Shown here: positions 42,123-49,641 of the stretch, piece after piece | Position numbering within the stretch: the stretch's first letter is position 1 | Layout: each line of letters begins with the position of its first letter | Source of the DNA: RPQJ01 sp963706535 | Lineage (GTDB): Bacteria; Pseudomonadota; Gammaproteobacteria; Steroidobacterales; Steroidobacteraceae | NCBI GenBank assembly: GCA_963706535.1 | Contig: CAVPMU010000012.1 | Location: 496,001-560,000 of the forward strand | DNA: 64,000 nt | Reading direction: 5' to 3' | Translations under genes and position numbers: made by a program | Notes under the pieces: model-generated | Seen by the model: only the letters and a program-made list of their open reading frames with translations | The model's database searches: none | Told to the model about the DNA's origin: nothing

Positions 42123-42222
42123 GAAAGCGGATAGCGGATAGCGGATAGTGAGGAGATGGTCGGCATCGCCGACGGTTCTTTTCTTACACTATCCGCTATC
42201 CGCTATCCGCTATCCGCTTCCT
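42122..42222. repeat. Heptad element J in the sspB-yraN convergent gap
   Basis: The left arm is three GCGGATA units (42127-42147) and the right arm is four TATCCGC units (42190-42217), exact complements, extended on the outside by GGAAA/TTCC. The core has GTCGGCATCGCCGAC (a 6-bp stem with ATC loop). The hairpin runs from one stop codon to the other and is the cleanest, fully complementary member of the family. Confidence 0.92.
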
Positions 42223-42599
42223 CATCGCATGCGGAACGCATCCTTCACCCACGTCACCACGGCCTCCCCGGACCCCTCGGCCCGGTCCACCGCGACCACG
42301 TCGAAGCGTGCCGCGAGCTTGCGGAAGTCGGGGCGCGTCAGCATCAGGTGGCGCGCGGCGAGGGTGAAACGGCGTTGCTTGCCGGCGCCGACGCTGGCAG
42401 CGGCGCCGCCGTAGTCGGCCGAAGAACGCGAGCGCACCTCGATCAACACTAGTGTCGCGCCGTCGAGCATCACGAGGTCGATTTCGCCGCCCTTGCAGCG
42501 ATAGTTGCGCTCGAGCAGGCGCAAACCACGGGCCTCGAGGTGTTGCAGCGCGAGGTCCTCCCCGCGCCGCCCGAGGACGGTGGTGGTCTCAGGGCACAC
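42222..42599 (-). CDS. yraN: UPF0102 protein YraN, endonuclease-like
   Basis: A 125-residue protein with the restriction-endonuclease-like core of the YraN family: GRRGEDLALQHLEARG, then GGEIDLVMLDGATLVLIEVRSRS, in which Asp and the E-x-R resemble a PD-(D/E)xK site. Its function is not established. It overlaps the end of lpoA by 11 bp on the same strand; this lpoA-yraN pairing is conserved in gammaproteobacteria. Confidence 0.9.
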   Translation of the reverse strand: MCPETTTVLGRRGEDLALQHLEARGLRLLERNYRCKGGEIDLVMLDGATLVLIEVRSRSSADYGGAAASVGAGKQRRFTLAARHLMLTRPDFRKLAARFDVVAVDRAEGSGEAVVTWVKDAFRMR

Positions 42600-44463
42600 C
42601 GGCCGGAGGGAGCGGCACGCCGGCGCCGGCAGGCTGCGGTCGGCCGCCTTCGATGCGCGCCCACTCGGGCTGGCGCTGCACGCGCCCGTCCGGCGCCACC
42701 TGGAGCTGGCCGGTGAGGCCGTTGAGCCCGATCGAATGCGGGGCTCCGCGCAGGTTGCGCATCAGGCGGAACGCGTCGTAGCCGAACGCGTAGAGACGCA
42801 GGCGGCCGCGCCCGGCGCTGGCCCAGTCGTCGTGCAGCACGTCCCACAGTTCCGGCGCGCCTTGCCCGCCGTACAGGACCCACGGCATCTCCGGGAACAC
42901 CATGCCCTCGACGTCCGTGCTCGCGCGCGTGCTCGGGTCCCAGGCGTCCGAGGTCGCGTAGACCGGCAGGTCGTAGGCCATCTGGAACCTCATCTGCGGC
43001 TTGAGCGCGCGCGCGGTCGCGGACGTGGCGGCGACGAAGGCGAACTGCGGGCCGTCGCGTGCCTCAGCGACCGAGTCGCGGCGAGGCGCAGGCTTGCCGT
43101 CGCGACGATCGGCGGCTCCGCCGAAACGGCCCAGTGCGGCACGCAGCGGACCGGAGAAGTCCCGCGCGCCCGGGTCATAGAACTGCGCCGAGGTGAGCGT
43201 CACCCCCGTGGCCTGCAGTTCGGCGGTGAACGCTGCGTGCAATCGCTCCCCCCAGCTGCTGCGCGGGAACAACGCGATGCCGCGCACGTGTCCGTCGGCG
43301 GCGATGCGCCGTGCGACCGCGCGCGCTTCTTCCTCCGGGTCGAGCGAGAACTGGAACAGGAAGGCCGGGTGGCTCGCGCCGGGATAGGCGTTGAGCGCGA
43401 GCGTCGGCACCGGCAGCGGCTCGGCGGTCACGAGCGCCTCGATTTCCTCCTTGAGCAGCGGGCCGACGACGAACTGCGCACCGTCGGCGAGCGCGGCGCG
43501 GTAGGCCGGCCCGATGCCGGGTCCAGCGGTGTCGTGGATCCGCACGCGCGGCGCACCCGCCGGGTCGGCGAGGCTGGCCGCGAGGAATCCGTCCCGCACC
43601 GCGACGCCGACCGCACGATTGCGGCCCGACAGGGGCAGCAGGACCGCGACGACATCGGGCGCCGCGATCGGCAGTCCGACTGGACGGTCCGCAGTGGCTC
43701 CACTCGCCACGGCCTGTGGCAGGAACTCGGCTCCCGGATGGTGGGGGTGTCGCTGCCGCCAGTCGGCGGCCCGCCTTGCCATGGTCGCGGCGTCCGCCGC
43801 CCCCGGCGCGAGGACTTCGCGCAGTTCCAGCCAGCCCCGTTCACGATCCGTGCCACCTGCCGGCACCGTGGCAGCGGCCGGGCTCGCGAGGAGCGCATCG
43901 ACCAGCAGGCGGTAGTTTTCCGTCCGTGCATCGGCTGCACCGACGACAGACGCACGTTCCTCGAGCGAGCGGATGCCCTCAAGCATCCAGCCGGCGCCGA
44001 ACTCGGCCCGCGCACGCAATAGCAGCAGTTCGGCTGCGAGCGGCGCGGGCCAGGGCTCGCGCACCCGCGCCAGGGCGGCAAGCGCGGCTGCGTGGTCGCC
44101 GCGGGCGAGGGCGACCTCCGCGCGCACCCGCGCGAGCAGCACGAGGTCGTCGCCGCGTGCGCGGGACGCGGCCTGATCGGCAAGGCGGTCGGCATCGTCC
44201 AACCGGCCAGCCGTGAGGTACTCGCGCGCGGCCAGCAGGCTGAGCCGCGCATCGACGCCCAGGAACCTGCGATCCGCGAGTTTCTCGTACAGTGCGCCGG
44301 CCTCGGCGTGCTGGCCGCCACGCGAGAGGCGTTCCGCCGCCGCGAGGTCGTCGCTGCGTGAGGCGGATGCCGGCTGTACGTTGAGCAGCGCGGCGGCTGC
44401 CGAGAGCAAGGCCGCGAGCAGCGATGCCCGAACTTGCCGGCCGCGAAGTCGTGCGTGCAGCAT
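42589..44463 (-). CDS. lpoA: LpoA-like activator of penicillin-binding protein, lacking a lipobox Cys
   Basis: A 624-residue protein with an N-terminal TPR-like half (about residues 40-260, with ERLSRGGQHAEAGALYEKLA and later Ala/Leu-rich repeats) and a C-terminal periplasmic-binding-protein fold (VVAVLLPLSGRNRAVGVAVR, FVVGPLLKEEIEAL, GIALFPRSSWGERLHAAF, YAFGYDAFRLM). This is the LpoA architecture, which activates PBP1a from the outer membrane in E. coli. The signal peptide (residues 1-35, ending ASA) contains no cysteine, so it cannot be lipidated as LpoA normally is. It diverges from rsmI with 21 bp between start codons, and yraN follows. Confidence 0.88.
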   Translation of the reverse strand: MLHARLRGRQVRASLLAALLSAAAALLNVQPASASRSDDLAAAERLSRGGQHAEAGALYEKLADRRFLGVDARLSLLAAREYLTAGRLDDADRLADQAASRARGDDLVLLARVRAEVALARGDHAAALAALARVREPWPAPLAAELLLLRARAEFGAGWMLEGIRSLEERASVVGAADARTENYRLLVDALLASPAAATVPAGGTDRERGWLELREVLAPGAADAATMARRAADWRQRHPHHPGAEFLPQAVASGATADRPVGLPIAAPDVVAVLLPLSGRNRAVGVAVRDGFLAASLADPAGAPRVRIHDTAGPGIGPAYRAALADGAQFVVGPLLKEEIEALVTAEPLPVPTLALNAYPGASHPAFLFQFSLDPEEEARAVARRIAADGHVRGIALFPRSSWGERLHAAFTAELQATGVTLTSAQFYDPGARDFSGPLRAALGRFGGAADRRDGKPAPRRDSVAEARDGPQFAFVAATSATARALKPQMRFQMAYDLPVYATSDAWDPSTRASTDVEGMVFPEMPWVLYGGQGAPELWDVLHDDWASAGRGRLRLYAFGYDAFRLMRNLRGAPHSIGLNGLTGQLQVAPDGRVQRQPEWARIEGGRPQPAGAGVPLPPAGVP

Positions 44464-44484
44464 GGGTACCCGAAGGAGATGCGC

Positions 44485-45384
44485 GTGGCGAAAGTGACGG
44501 ATGATTCTATAGCGAGCCCGGCGCGCGGCACACTCTTCCTGGTGTCGACGCCGATCGGCAATCTCGCGGACCTGAGCCCACGGGCGCGCGACGTGCTGGG
44601 CCGGGCGGACCTGCTGCTCGCGGAGGACACGCGCCACACCTCGCAACTGCTGCACGCCTGCGGAATCGAGCGCGCTGCGGGCGCCATCGAGTCGCTGCAC
44701 GAGTACAACGAGCGCGAACGGGCGCCGCAGGTCGTCGATCGACTGCGCGCGGGCGCGAGCGTCGCGCTCGTCAGCGATGCCGGCACGCCGCTGGTGAGCG
44801 ACCCGGGCGCGCTGCTGGTGCGCGAGGTCGCGCAGGCCGGGTTGCCGGTCGTGGCGATCCCGGGCCCCTGTGCCGCGATCGCCGCGTTGTCGCTCGCGGC
44901 GCTGCCGGTCGGGCGCTTCGCGTTCGAGGGATTCCTGCCGGCGAAGTCCGTGGCGCGGCGCAAGGCGCTGCAGGCGCTCGAGCGCGAGGCGCGCACGCTG
45001 GTGTTCTACGAGGCGCCGCACCGGGTGCGCGAGACGCTCGACGACCTGGCGGCGGTATTCGGTGCGGGGCGCAATGCAGCCGTCGCGCGCGAGATCACCA
45101 AGCGGTTCGAGACGGTCTATCGCGGCACGCTCGGCGAACTCGCGACACGCGCCGCCGCCGATGCGGACATGGCGCGCGGTGAGACCGTGATCGTGGTGCA
45201 GGGCGCTCCCGTCGATGCCGTGGCGGACGACGCCGACGCCGATCGAATCCTCCGCATCCTGCTCGCGGAGCTGCCTGCCTCGCAGGCCGCGAAACTCGCC
45301 GCGCAGCTCACGGGCCGGGCGCGCAAGGAACTCTACGAGCGCGCACAAAGGGGACGCTACCCTTTTCCGAACGGAAAAGGGTAG
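44485..45384 (+). CDS. rsmI: 16S rRNA (cytidine1402-2'-O)-methyltransferase
   Basis: A 299-residue tetrapyrrole-methylase-fold enzyme that 2'-O-methylates C1402 of 16S rRNA. It has LFLVSTPIGNLADLSPRARD, LLAEDTRHTSQLL, ALVSDAGTPLVSDPG and PGPCAAIAALSLA. The start is set at GTG 44485 because AAGGAG at 44473-44478 is six bases upstream; the ATG at 44479 directly abuts that site. The last twelve codons (RGRYPFPNGKG and stop) are supplied by the GGGGACGCT hairpin at 45349-45392, so the C-terminal tail is repeat-derived. rnpB follows immediately. Confidence 0.94.
   Translation: MAKVTDDSIASPARGTLFLVSTPIGNLADLSPRARDVLGRADLLLAEDTRHTSQLLHACGIERAAGAIESLHEYNERERAPQVVDRLRAGASVALVSDAGTPLVSDPGALLVREVAQAGLPVVAIPGPCAAIAALSLAALPVGRFAFEGFLPAKSVARRKALQALEREARTLVFYEAPHRVRETLDDLAAVFGAGRNAAVAREITKRFETVYRGTLGELATRAAADADMARGETVIVVQGAPVDAVADDADADRILRILLAELPASQAAKLAAQLTGRARKELYERAQRGRYPFPNGKG
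44504..44509 (-). promoter_or_regulatory. Candidate -10 hexamer for lpoA, inside rsmI
   Basis: TAGAAT (with TA before it) on the minus strand lies about 40 bp before the lpoA start, within the first codons of rsmI. No clear -35 box is seen. The lpoA leader would overlap the rsmI ribosome binding site. Confidence 0.35.
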
Positions 45385-45392
45385 CGTCCCCT
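45349..45392. repeat. Short perfect hairpin, GGGGACGCT type (copy 2)
   Basis: A 21-bp perfect stem, AGGGGACGCTACCCTTTTCCG at 45349-45369 and its complement at 45372-45392, with a two-base loop. It shares the GGGGACGCT-CCCTTTT core with copy 1 at 30393. It encodes the end of rsmI, and its last base is the first T of the rnpB TATAAT box, so it occupies the -35 position of that promoter. Confidence 0.9.
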
Positions 45393-45397
45393 ATAAT
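45392..45397 (+). promoter_or_regulatory. rnpB promoter -10 box
   Basis: Perfect TATAAT seven bases before the expected 5' end of RNase P RNA (45404). The -35 position (about 45369-45374) lies in the loop of the preceding hairpin and reads GAACGG, unlike TTGACA. The -10 and the spacing to the RNA start are convincing. Confidence 0.8.
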
Positions 45398-45403
45398 GCG
45401 CGC

Positions 45404-45775
<372 letters not shown>

Positions 45776-46161
45776 TTCTGTCTCCGGCAATCACGAATCA
45801 GCGCTGATGTCAAGTCGCTCTGTCCGGCAGAGGCCGAATCCGTCGGCGCGCCGCGCGCTGCCCCACTTCAACCCACCTGGGCGAAGATCGAGCCGGCGGG
45901 CCGAAATCCGGCCAGGCAGCCCCGGTCCATCCCACCATCCGCAGGCCTGTTTATGGACCGAGCCGCCCGCTCGGCACCTCGCATTACGGCTCGGGCAGAT
46001 CGCGGGGTGAATTTCCCACCTCGCACTGCACCTGAGTTGCAATTCAGGAACAATCGGTAACTATTTGATTCTGGTCGGGATAGGTGTCCAAACCCTCACC
46101 CGGGACCCCCGCAACAGCGCCTAAGTTGCTGTGTCCCATAGAAAAATCTTGGGTCCAACCG
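45776..46161. other. Non-coding stretch between rnpB and the mraZ promoter
   Basis: No gene is supported here. Two small hairpins are visible: CCTGAGTTGCAATTCAGG at 46031-46048, nearly perfect with one G-T pair, and GCAAC...GTTGC at about 46110-46127. Base composition is more balanced from 46030 onward, as expected of a regulatory region. I see no heptad repeat. Confidence 0.6.
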
Positions 46162-46191
46162 TTGACTCCCCGCGCGGGCGCGACCTATAGT
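46162..46191 (+). promoter_or_regulatory. mraZ (dcw cluster) sigma-70 promoter
   Basis: TTGACT at 46162-46167 and TATAGT at 46186-46191, separated by 18 bp, form the best sigma-70 promoter in the window. Transcription should begin near 46198, just before the MraZ boxes, and run into the division and cell wall genes. Confidence 0.85.
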
Positions 46192-46200
46192 GCCGCGAAG

Positions 46201-46225
46201 TGGGATGAAGTGGGATGAAATGGGC
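46201..46225 (+). promoter_or_regulatory. MraZ operator: three TGGGN boxes
   Basis: TGGGA at 46201, TGGGA at 46211 and TGGGC at 46221 are direct repeats with exactly five bases between them, matching the TGGGN-N5 direct repeats bound by MraZ in E. coli. They lie just downstream of the promoter, so MraZ binding should repress its own operon. Confidence 0.9.
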
Positions 46226-46248
46226 CACCGGCCCGTCCAGAGCCTGAA

Positions 46249-46704
46249 ATGTTTCGCGGCGCCAACAAAGTCACGCTCGACGCCAAGGGGCGAATGGCCA
46301 TGCCTGCGCGGTACCGGGAAACCCTGGTCGAGCGCAGCGAGGGCCGTCTCATCGCGACCGTCGATCGTGCCGACCGGTGCCTGCTGATCTACCCCCTGCC
46401 GGACTGGGAAGAGATCGAGCGCAAGTTGATGCGGCTGCCGACCCTGAATCCCCAGGCGCGGCGGTTGCAGCGGCTGATGGTCGGCCACGCGACCGACCTC
46501 GAGCTCGACTCGCACGGCCGGGTGCTCGTGCCGCCCAAGCTGCGCGAATACGCGGGGCTGACCCGGCAGGCGATGTTGATCGGGCAGGGGAGCCGTTTCG
46601 AGCTCTGGGACGAGCAGCACTGGAACGAGCGCCGTGACGAGTGGCTGCGAGCGGGCGAGGAGACGGGCGAACTGCCCGCCGAGCTCGAGCAGCTGTCGCT
46701 CTAG
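46249..46704 (+). CDS. mraZ: Transcriptional regulator MraZ
   Basis: A 151-residue protein made of two SpoVT-AbrB-like MraZ repeats: FRGANKVTLDAKGRMAMPARYRE at the N-terminus and ELDSHGRVLVPPKLREYAGL in the middle. Each has the DxKGRxxxP/DxxGRxxxP signature. MraZ is a DNA-binding ring that represses the dcw operon, and matching boxes are present upstream. It is the first gene of the cluster; rsmH starts at a GTG three bases after its stop. Confidence 0.97.
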   Translation: MFRGANKVTLDAKGRMAMPARYRETLVERSEGRLIATVDRADRCLLIYPLPDWEEIERKLMRLPTLNPQARRLQRLMVGHATDLELDSHGRVLVPPKLREYAGLTRQAMLIGQGSRFELWDEQHWNERRDEWLRAGEETGELPAELEQLSL

Positions 46705-46706
46705 GC

Positions 46707-47642
46707 GTGGCCGTGCGGGAGCACACGCCGGTACTTCCCGACGAAGTCCTGGCGGGACTCGCCGTGCGGCCGGACGGCCGGTACTGCGACGCGACGTTCG
46801 GGCGCGGTGGCCACACGGCCGCGATCCTGGGCGCGCTCGGCCCGGCCGGCCGCGTGATCGCGATCGATCGGGACCCGGATGCGATCCGGGCAGGGCAGTT
46901 GCGGTTCGCGGGGGAGCCACGTCTCACGCTGGTACGGGGGTCGTTCGGCCGGCTCGAGGAGCTGGTCCGGGCGGCGGGAATGGCAGGGGAGCTGAGCGGC
47001 GTGCTGCTGGACCTGGGGGTCTCATCGCCACAGCTCGATGAGGCCGCGCGCGGCTTCAGTTTCATGCAGGACGGGCCGCTCGACATGCGGATGGACAACG
47101 AGTCGGGACAGAGCGCGGCGCAATGGCTGGCACGGGCCGGCGAGCGCGAGATCGCCAACGTCATCCATCGCCTGGGCGAGGAGCGCTTTGGCCGCCGCAT
47201 CGCGCGCGCGATCGTCGCGGCGCGCGCGGTCGAACCGATCGAGACCACCGGGCGCCTCGCCGCGATCGTCGCCGCAGCCGTGCCGACGCGCGAGCCGGGC
47301 AAGCACCCCGCGACCCGCACCTTCCAGGCGATCCGCATCCACGTGAATGGCGAACTCGAGGCGCTCGAGGCCGCGTTGCCCCAGGCCGTGCGGCTGCTGG
47401 CCCCCGGCGGACGGCTGTGTGTCGTCAGCTTTCACTCGCTCGAGGACCGCATCGTCAAGCGCTTCATCCGGCGCGAGCAGGATGGCGATCCCGTTTACGC
47501 CGGCCTGCCGGAGATCCCGCCGCACGCGCGGCCACGCCTCAAGCGCGTCGGTGGCGCGGTGTCCGCGGGCGAGGCCGAGGTCGCGCGGAACCCGCGTGCG
47601 CGCAGCGCCGTGCTGCGCGTGGCCGAGAGGCTGGCCGCATGA
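46707..47642 (+). CDS. rsmH: 16S rRNA (cytosine1402-N4)-methyltransferase
   Basis: RsmH (MraW) N4-methylates C1402 of 16S rRNA, the same nucleotide that RsmI modifies on the ribose. The 311-residue enzyme has EHTPVLPDEVLAGL, the SAM loop ATFGRGGHTAAIL, DLGVSSPQLDEAARGFSF, HPATRTFQAIRI and VSFHSLEDRIVKRF. The start is GTG at 46707; another GTG at 46713 is also possible. Its stop overlaps the ftsL ATG. Having both methylases of C1402 only 1.3 kb apart is common in this group. Confidence 0.96.
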   Translation: MAVREHTPVLPDEVLAGLAVRPDGRYCDATFGRGGHTAAILGALGPAGRVIAIDRDPDAIRAGQLRFAGEPRLTLVRGSFGRLEELVRAAGMAGELSGVLLDLGVSSPQLDEAARGFSFMQDGPLDMRMDNESGQSAAQWLARAGEREIANVIHRLGEERFGRRIARAIVAARAVEPIETTGRLAAIVAAAVPTREPGKHPATRTFQAIRIHVNGELEALEAALPQAVRLLAPGGRLCVVSFHSLEDRIVKRFIRREQDGDPVYAGLPEIPPHARPRLKRVGGAVSAGEAEVARNPRARSAVLRVAERLAA

Positions 47643-47914
47643 GCACGCAGGCCTGGCGCGCACTGGTCGCGGTGCTGTGGATCGCGGTGCTGGCCTCCTC
47701 GCTCGGCGCCGTCTACGGCAAGCACGAGGCGCGCAACCGCTTCAACGAGCTGCAGAAGCTCACCAAGGAGCGCGACGAGCTCGACATCGAATGGGGCCAG
47801 CTGCAGCTCGAGCAGAGCACCTGGGCCACGCACGGCCGCGTCGAGCGCGTGGCGCGCGACGACCTGCGCATGGTCATCCCGCAGGCGAACGAACTGCGCA
47901 TCGTGCAGCCATGA
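47639..47914 (+). CDS. ftsL: Cell division protein FtsL
   Basis: A 91-residue bitopic protein with a short N-terminal cytoplasmic tail, one membrane helix (about residues 8-26, LVAVLWIAVLASSLGAVYG) and a periplasmic coiled coil (about 35-65, NELQKLTKERDELDIEWGQLQ). FtsL joins FtsB and FtsQ and activates FtsWI. The sequence is weakly conserved, but size, topology and position between rsmH and ftsI are decisive. Both ends overlap neighbours by ATGA. Confidence 0.94.
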   Translation: MSTQAWRALVAVLWIAVLASSLGAVYGKHEARNRFNELQKLTKERDELDIEWGQLQLEQSTWATHGRVERVARDDLRMVIPQANELRIVQP

Positions 47915-49641
47915 TGCGTTCCACCCACCGCAGCGACGACCCCGCGCACTACCGCTGGCGGCACTGGCTGGTGCTCGGCCTGCTCGGCGTCGGCGCCGTC
48001 GCGTTGCTCGCGCGCGCGGTCTACCTGCAGGTCATCGACCAGGACTTCCTCGAGAAGCAGGGCGATGCCCGCATCCTGCGCGTGGCGAAGCTCTCGGCGA
48101 ACCGCGGCATGGTGCTCGACCGCAACGGCGAGGCGCTCGCGGTGAGCACGCCCGTCGACACCGTGTGGGCCGACCCGCGCAAGCTCGCCGAGGCGCCGCA
48201 CGAGTTCCCGCGGCTGGCGAAGGCGCTCGGCCGCGACCCGCAGTGGCTCGCGCGCCGTGTCACCAGCAGCCTCGACCGCGAATTCGTCTACCTCGTGCGC
48301 CACATGCGTCCGCAGGACGCGGCCAAGGTCAAGGCGCTCGGCATCCCGGGCGTCGACACGCTGCGCGAGTACCGTCGCTACTACCCGGCGGGCGAGGTCA
48401 CCGGCCACCTGCTCGGCTTCACCAACGTCGACGACGTCGGGCAGGAAGGACTCGAGCTCGCCTTCGACCAGTGGCTGGGCGGTGAGCCGGGCGCCAAGCG
48501 CGTGATGCGCGACAGCCTCGGCCGCACCATCGAGGACATCGAGCAGCTGAAGGCCCCGCGTCCCGGCCAGGACCTCTACACCAGCATCGACCTGCGCGTG
48601 CAGTACCTCGCCTACCGCGAGCTCAAGGCCGCGGTGCAGGCGAACCACGCGCGCTCGGGCTCGGTGGTGGTGATCGACATCGCCACCGGCGAAGTGCTGG
48701 CGATGGTCAACCAGCCGGCGTTCAACCCGAACGACCGCGAGCAGTACGCGGCCTCGCGCTACCGCAACCGCGCCACCAACGACTTCTTCGAGCCCGGTTC
48801 GAGCATCAAGCCGTTCGTGGTCGCCGCCGGCATCGAGACCGGCCGCTTCCACGCCGACACGCTCATCGACACCGGCCCCGGGATGATGCGGGTCGGCATC
48901 AAGACGGTGAAGGACAAGCACAATCTCGGCACGATCGACGTGACCACCGTGCTCGCCAAGTCGAGCAACGTCGGCGTCGTGAAGATCGCGCTGTCGCTCG
49001 AGCCCGGCGAGATGTGGCAGGCCTTCGACAGGTTCGGCTTCGGGCGCGTCTCGGGCTCGGGCTTCCCCGGCGAGTCGGCGGGCATCCTCACCGGCCACGA
49101 GCACTGGCGCTCGATCGGCCAGGCGACCATGTCGTACGGCTACGGCCTCTCGGTCACGCCGCTGCAGCTCGCGCAGGCCTACGCGGTGCTCGGCTCGGGC
49201 GGCATCCGCCGGCCGGTGAGCCTGCGCAAGCTCGATGCGCCGCCGCAGGGCGAGCGCGTGTTCGACGCGCAGGTCGCGGACGAGCTGGTGCGCATGATGG
49301 AGAGCGTGGTGAGCGACACTGGCACGGCGCGCCGGGCGGCCGTCATGGGTTACCGCGTCGCCGGCAAGACCGGCACGGCGTGGAAGGCGTCCGAGACCGG
49401 CGGCTACTCGACCAACAAGTACATGGCCGTGTTCGGCGGCGTCGTGCCTGCCAGCAACCCGCGCCTCGCGGCCGTCGTGGTGATCGACGAGCCGACCAAG
49501 GGCGCCTACTACGGTGGTGAGGTCGCCGCGCCGGTCTTCGCCTCCGTGATGTCGGGCGCGCTGCGCCTGCTCGCGGTTCCCCCGGACAACCTGCAGAGCG
49601 TGCCCGCGACGACGCTGGTGCAGGCGCAGGACCCATGGTGA
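47911..49641 (+). CDS. ftsI: Peptidoglycan transpeptidase FtsI (PBP3)
   Basis: The septal transpeptidase, 576 residues. An N-terminal membrane helix (about residues 18-40) is followed by the pedestal domain with ANRGMVLDRNGEALAVS and the penicillin-binding domain with SSIK (Ser297, Lys300), SSN (351-353) and KTGT (Lys486). It cross-links septal peptidoglycan with FtsW and is a beta-lactam target. The start is ATG 47911 overlapping the ftsL stop; ATG 47914 is equally possible. The last seven bases overlap murE. Confidence 0.97.
   Translation: MMRSTHRSDDPAHYRWRHWLVLGLLGVGAVALLARAVYLQVIDQDFLEKQGDARILRVAKLSANRGMVLDRNGEALAVSTPVDTVWADPRKLAEAPHEFPRLAKALGRDPQWLARRVTSSLDREFVYLVRHMRPQDAAKVKALGIPGVDTLREYRRYYPAGEVTGHLLGFTNVDDVGQEGLELAFDQWLGGEPGAKRVMRDSLGRTIEDIEQLKAPRPGQDLYTSIDLRVQYLAYRELKAAVQANHARSGSVVVIDIATGEVLAMVNQPAFNPNDREQYAASRYRNRATNDFFEPGSSIKPFVVAAGIETGRFHADTLIDTGPGMMRVGIKTVKDKHNLGTIDVTTVLAKSSNVGVVKIALSLEPGEMWQAFDRFGFGRVSGSGFPGESAGILTGHEHWRSIGQATMSYGYGLSVTPLQLAQAYAVLGSGGIRRPVSLRKLDAPPQGERVFDAQVADELVRMMESVVSDTGTARRAAVMGYRVAGKTGTAWKASETGGYSTNKYMAVFGGVVPASNPRLAAVVVIDEPTKGAYYGGEVAAPVFASVMSGALRLLAVPPDNLQSVPATTLVQAQDPW

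Noticed and set aside
42505..44022. Long plus-strand frame opposite lpoA
   Set aside because: Antisense shadow with low-complexity Arg/Gly content; lpoA on the other strand has clear domain motifs.
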